This document shows positions 6,056 to 7,001 of a DNA stretch of 7,001 nucleotides, one piece after another. This DNA comes from an uncultured Actinomycetes bacterium (GTDB lineage Bacteria; Actinomycetota; Acidimicrobiia; Acidimicrobiales; RAAP-2), in assembly GCA_903893955.1 (NCBI GenBank), contig CAITOG010000303.1:1-7001 (forward strand). The letters are read 5' to 3'. Both the position numbers and the translations under genes were made by a program. Position 1 is the stretch's first letter, and each line of letters opens with the position of its first letter. The notes beneath the pieces were generated by a model. The model saw only the letters and a list, made by a program, of their open reading frames with translations. It did no database searches and was not told the origin of the DNA.

Positions 6056-6634
6056 ATGCACGGCAGCGTCGGCATCTTCGGAGGCACGTTCGACCCGATC
6101 CATCTCGGTCACCTGGCAGCGGCCAGCCGAGCTCGCCAGGACCTCGGACTCGATCGGGTGCTGCTCGTCGTGGCAAACGATCCCTGGCAGAAGTCCCCCG
6201 AGCGAACCATCTCGCCAGCGGCCGATCGACTCGCGATGGTGGCCGCATCGGTCGTGGAGATCGACGGGGTCGAAGCGTGTGACCTCGAGGTCGTCCGTGG
6301 CGGACCGAGCTACACGATCGAGACGATCGAGGCACTCGAGAATGCGCAGGGGGTGGTGGATCCGTGGATCATCGTCGGCGCCGACTTGTCCTTGACGCTC
6401 GATTCTTGGGAACGGGCAGCGGAGCTCAAGCAGCGAGCTCGAGTCGCCGTCCTCTCGAGGCCCGGTAGTCCCTTGCGGCTGCCGGGAGGATGGCGGGCGG
6501 TGGCACTCGAGAGCGATGATCTCGACATTTCTTCGTCGGCTGTGCGAGCCGCCGTGCGGCGGGGGGATGACATCGCCGCCATGGTGCCGGCTGCGGTCAT
6601 CGATCACCTTGCTCGCCGGACTCTGTACGCTTAA
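6056..6634 (+). CDS. nadD: Nicotinate-nucleotide adenylyltransferase
   Basis: NadD joins nicotinate mononucleotide and ATP to give deamido-NAD+, an essential step of NAD synthesis in the cytoplasm. The 192 residues match the usual family length. Seen: the nucleotidyltransferase signature GGTFDPIHLGHL (9-20, with H16 and H19), the NPWQKSP-like loop DPWQKSP, GGPSYTIETIEAL, WIIVGADLSL, VAVLSRPG, and the second ATP-binding motif ISSSAVR (158-164), which ends in the expected arginine. The C-terminus MVPAAVIDHLARRTLYA is ordinary for the family. The ATG lies 5 bases after the oxidoreductase stop. GAGGA at 6049-6053 is only 2 bases away, so translation probably depends on coupling to the upstream gene. 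Neighbouring rsfS is the classic partner of nadD in many bacteria. Confidence 0.96.
   Translation: MHGSVGIFGGTFDPIHLGHLAAASRARQDLGLDRVLLVVANDPWQKSPERTISPAADRLAMVAASVVEIDGVEACDLEVVRGGPSYTIETIEALENAQGVVDPWIIVGADLSLTLDSWERAAELKQRARVAVLSRPGSPLRLPGGWRAVALESDDLDISSSAVRAAVRRGDDIAAMVPAAVIDHLARRTLYA
6626..6631 (+). promoter_or_regulatory. Possible internal -10 element at the end of nadD
   Basis: TACGCT, in the last codons of nadD, fits the TAnnnT pattern and lies 10 bases before ATG 6642, which has no Shine-Dalgarno site. It could start a short-leader transcript for the small membrane protein and rsfS. Hexamers of this looseness occur often by chance. Confidence 0.2.
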
Positions 6635-6641
6635 TCACTAG

Positions 6642-6863
6642 ATGGCACTCAGGTCCACACGCAAGAAGCACGCGGAGCAGGTTGTCACGGTGGCGACGCC
6701 GAGCGGCGCCAGCTTGGTCCACCACGGCACGCCGAGCCGTCGGGAGCGTCGGCAAGCCCAATCGGCGGCAGCCCATGAACGTCTGCGCTGGTTCGTCGTC
6801 GGCGCTAGCTGCCTCCTCGCGCCGTTCGTCGCAGCGCTCATCGTGCTCGCGTGGGTCGGCTGA
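6642..6863 (+). CDS. Small single-pass membrane protein of unknown function
   Basis: This 73-residue protein belongs to no family I recognise. Residues 1-49 are hydrophilic and basic, with the clusters RSTRKKH (4-10) and SRRERRQ (32-38). Residues about 51-72 form one continuous hydrophobic segment (FVVGASCLLAPFVAALIVLA region), ending almost at the C-terminus. By the positive-inside rule the basic N-terminal part should face the cytoplasm, with the membrane segment acting as a C-terminal anchor. It is not a signal peptide, because the hydrophobic part is at the wrong end. The gene lies 7 bases after nadD and 4 bases before the rsfS start, so it sits tightly within the operon. There is no clear ribosome binding site. 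It is judged real because it fills the gap exactly and has a coherent charge and hydrophobicity pattern rather than shadow-frame composition. Confidence 0.7.
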   Translation: MALRSTRKKHAEQVVTVATPSGASLVHHGTPSRRERRQAQSAAAHERLRWFVVGASCLLAPFVAALIVLAWVG

Positions 6864-6867
6864 CCTG

Positions 6868-7001
6868 GTGGGCGCTCCAATTGGAGACGAGCCGGGAGAG
6901 TCAACGGCACTGGCGCTCGCTGCTGTCCGAGGGGCAGACGCCAAGCTGGGCGAGGAGCCGGTCGTCCTCGACGTGGCGGAGCTGCTTGGTGTCATCGACT
7001 A
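6868..7001 (+). CDS. rsfS: Ribosomal silencing factor RsfS, 5' part
   Basis: RsfS binds ribosomal protein uL14 on the large subunit and blocks subunit joining when nutrients are scarce. Only 44 codons plus two bases are present before the window ends. Residues ALALAAVRGADAKLGEEPVV then LDVAELLGVIDY match the family N-terminus, where a helix precedes the LDVSELLxITDY strand. Gly and Val replace the more common Val/Ser and Ile/Thr in the LLxxxDY stretch. GTG 6868 is the only good start in this frame near the preceding stop (4-base gap), and the next in-frame residues carry no other Met or Val start before the conserved region. There is no strong Shine-Dalgarno site, so coupling to the upstream small gene is likely. 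Placement next to nadD strongly supports the call. Confidence 0.85.
   Translation, partial: MGAPIGDEPGESTALALAAVRGADAKLGEEPVVLDVAELLGVID

Noticed and set aside
3699..6335. A single open frame of 878 codons on the minus strand, which might suggest a giant fusion upstream of DAHP synthase
   Set aside because: Only the part from GTG 5057 matches a protein family. The upstream 426 codons lie antisense to the oxidoreductase and nadD genes, are Arg/Ser/Pro-rich, and are open because stop codons are rare in G+C-rich DNA.
1..7001. CRISPR arrays, insertion sequences, tRNA or rRNA genes, toxin-antitoxin or defence genes
   Set aside because: No regularly spaced repeats, transposase frames, terminal inverted repeats or RNA gene signatures were found by eye. 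Nearly every base is explained by housekeeping-type genes, so I do not claim a new defence or mobile system here.

Overview
The window is G+C-rich, gene-dense chromosomal DNA with mostly GTG starts and 4-base GTGA stop/start overlaps. It carries a class II (actinobacterial/plant-type) DAHP synthase, an LLM-class oxidoreductase of an F420-dependent family, and the proA / nadD / rsfS neighbourhood. Together these point to an actinomycete-phylum bacterium (Actinomycetota), possibly a deep branch such as Acidimicrobiia. The class-level placement is an inference from gene style, not a measured result.

Left block, + strand (1-3683): the 3' half of proA (proline synthesis), then a MoxR-family AAA+ ATPase, a CoxE-type VWA-domain protein and a histidine-phosphatase-superfamily protein. 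proA/moxR and VWA/phosphatase each overlap by GTGA. moxR and the VWA gene are 13 bases apart with a good ribosome binding site between them. The four genes read as one translationally coupled operon.

Middle, - strand (3699-5057): aroG, class II DAHP synthase, the entry step of the shikimate pathway. It converges on the phosphatase gene with only 15 bases between the stops. A 63-base divergent region (5058-5120) separates its start from the next gene. It holds one -10-like hexamer per direction, each placed so that both mRNAs could begin at or next to the start codon (leaderless).

Right block, + strand (5121-7001): an LLM-class oxidoreductase resembling the MSMEG_2516 (TIGR03621) family, nadD (NAD synthesis), a 73-residue protein with one C-terminal membrane segment, and the first 44 codons of rsfS (ribosomal silencing factor). 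Gaps are 4-7 bases, so this is also operon-like.

Most genes are core metabolism and are intact apart from the two cut by the window edges. The least understood part is the MoxR / VWA / histidine-phosphatase trio, a probable chaperone-type ATPase pair with no identified client. The small membrane protein between nadD and rsfS is a second unknown. I saw no mobile element, CRISPR array, tRNA, rRNA or defence system, and no gene-free stretch over 300 bases.
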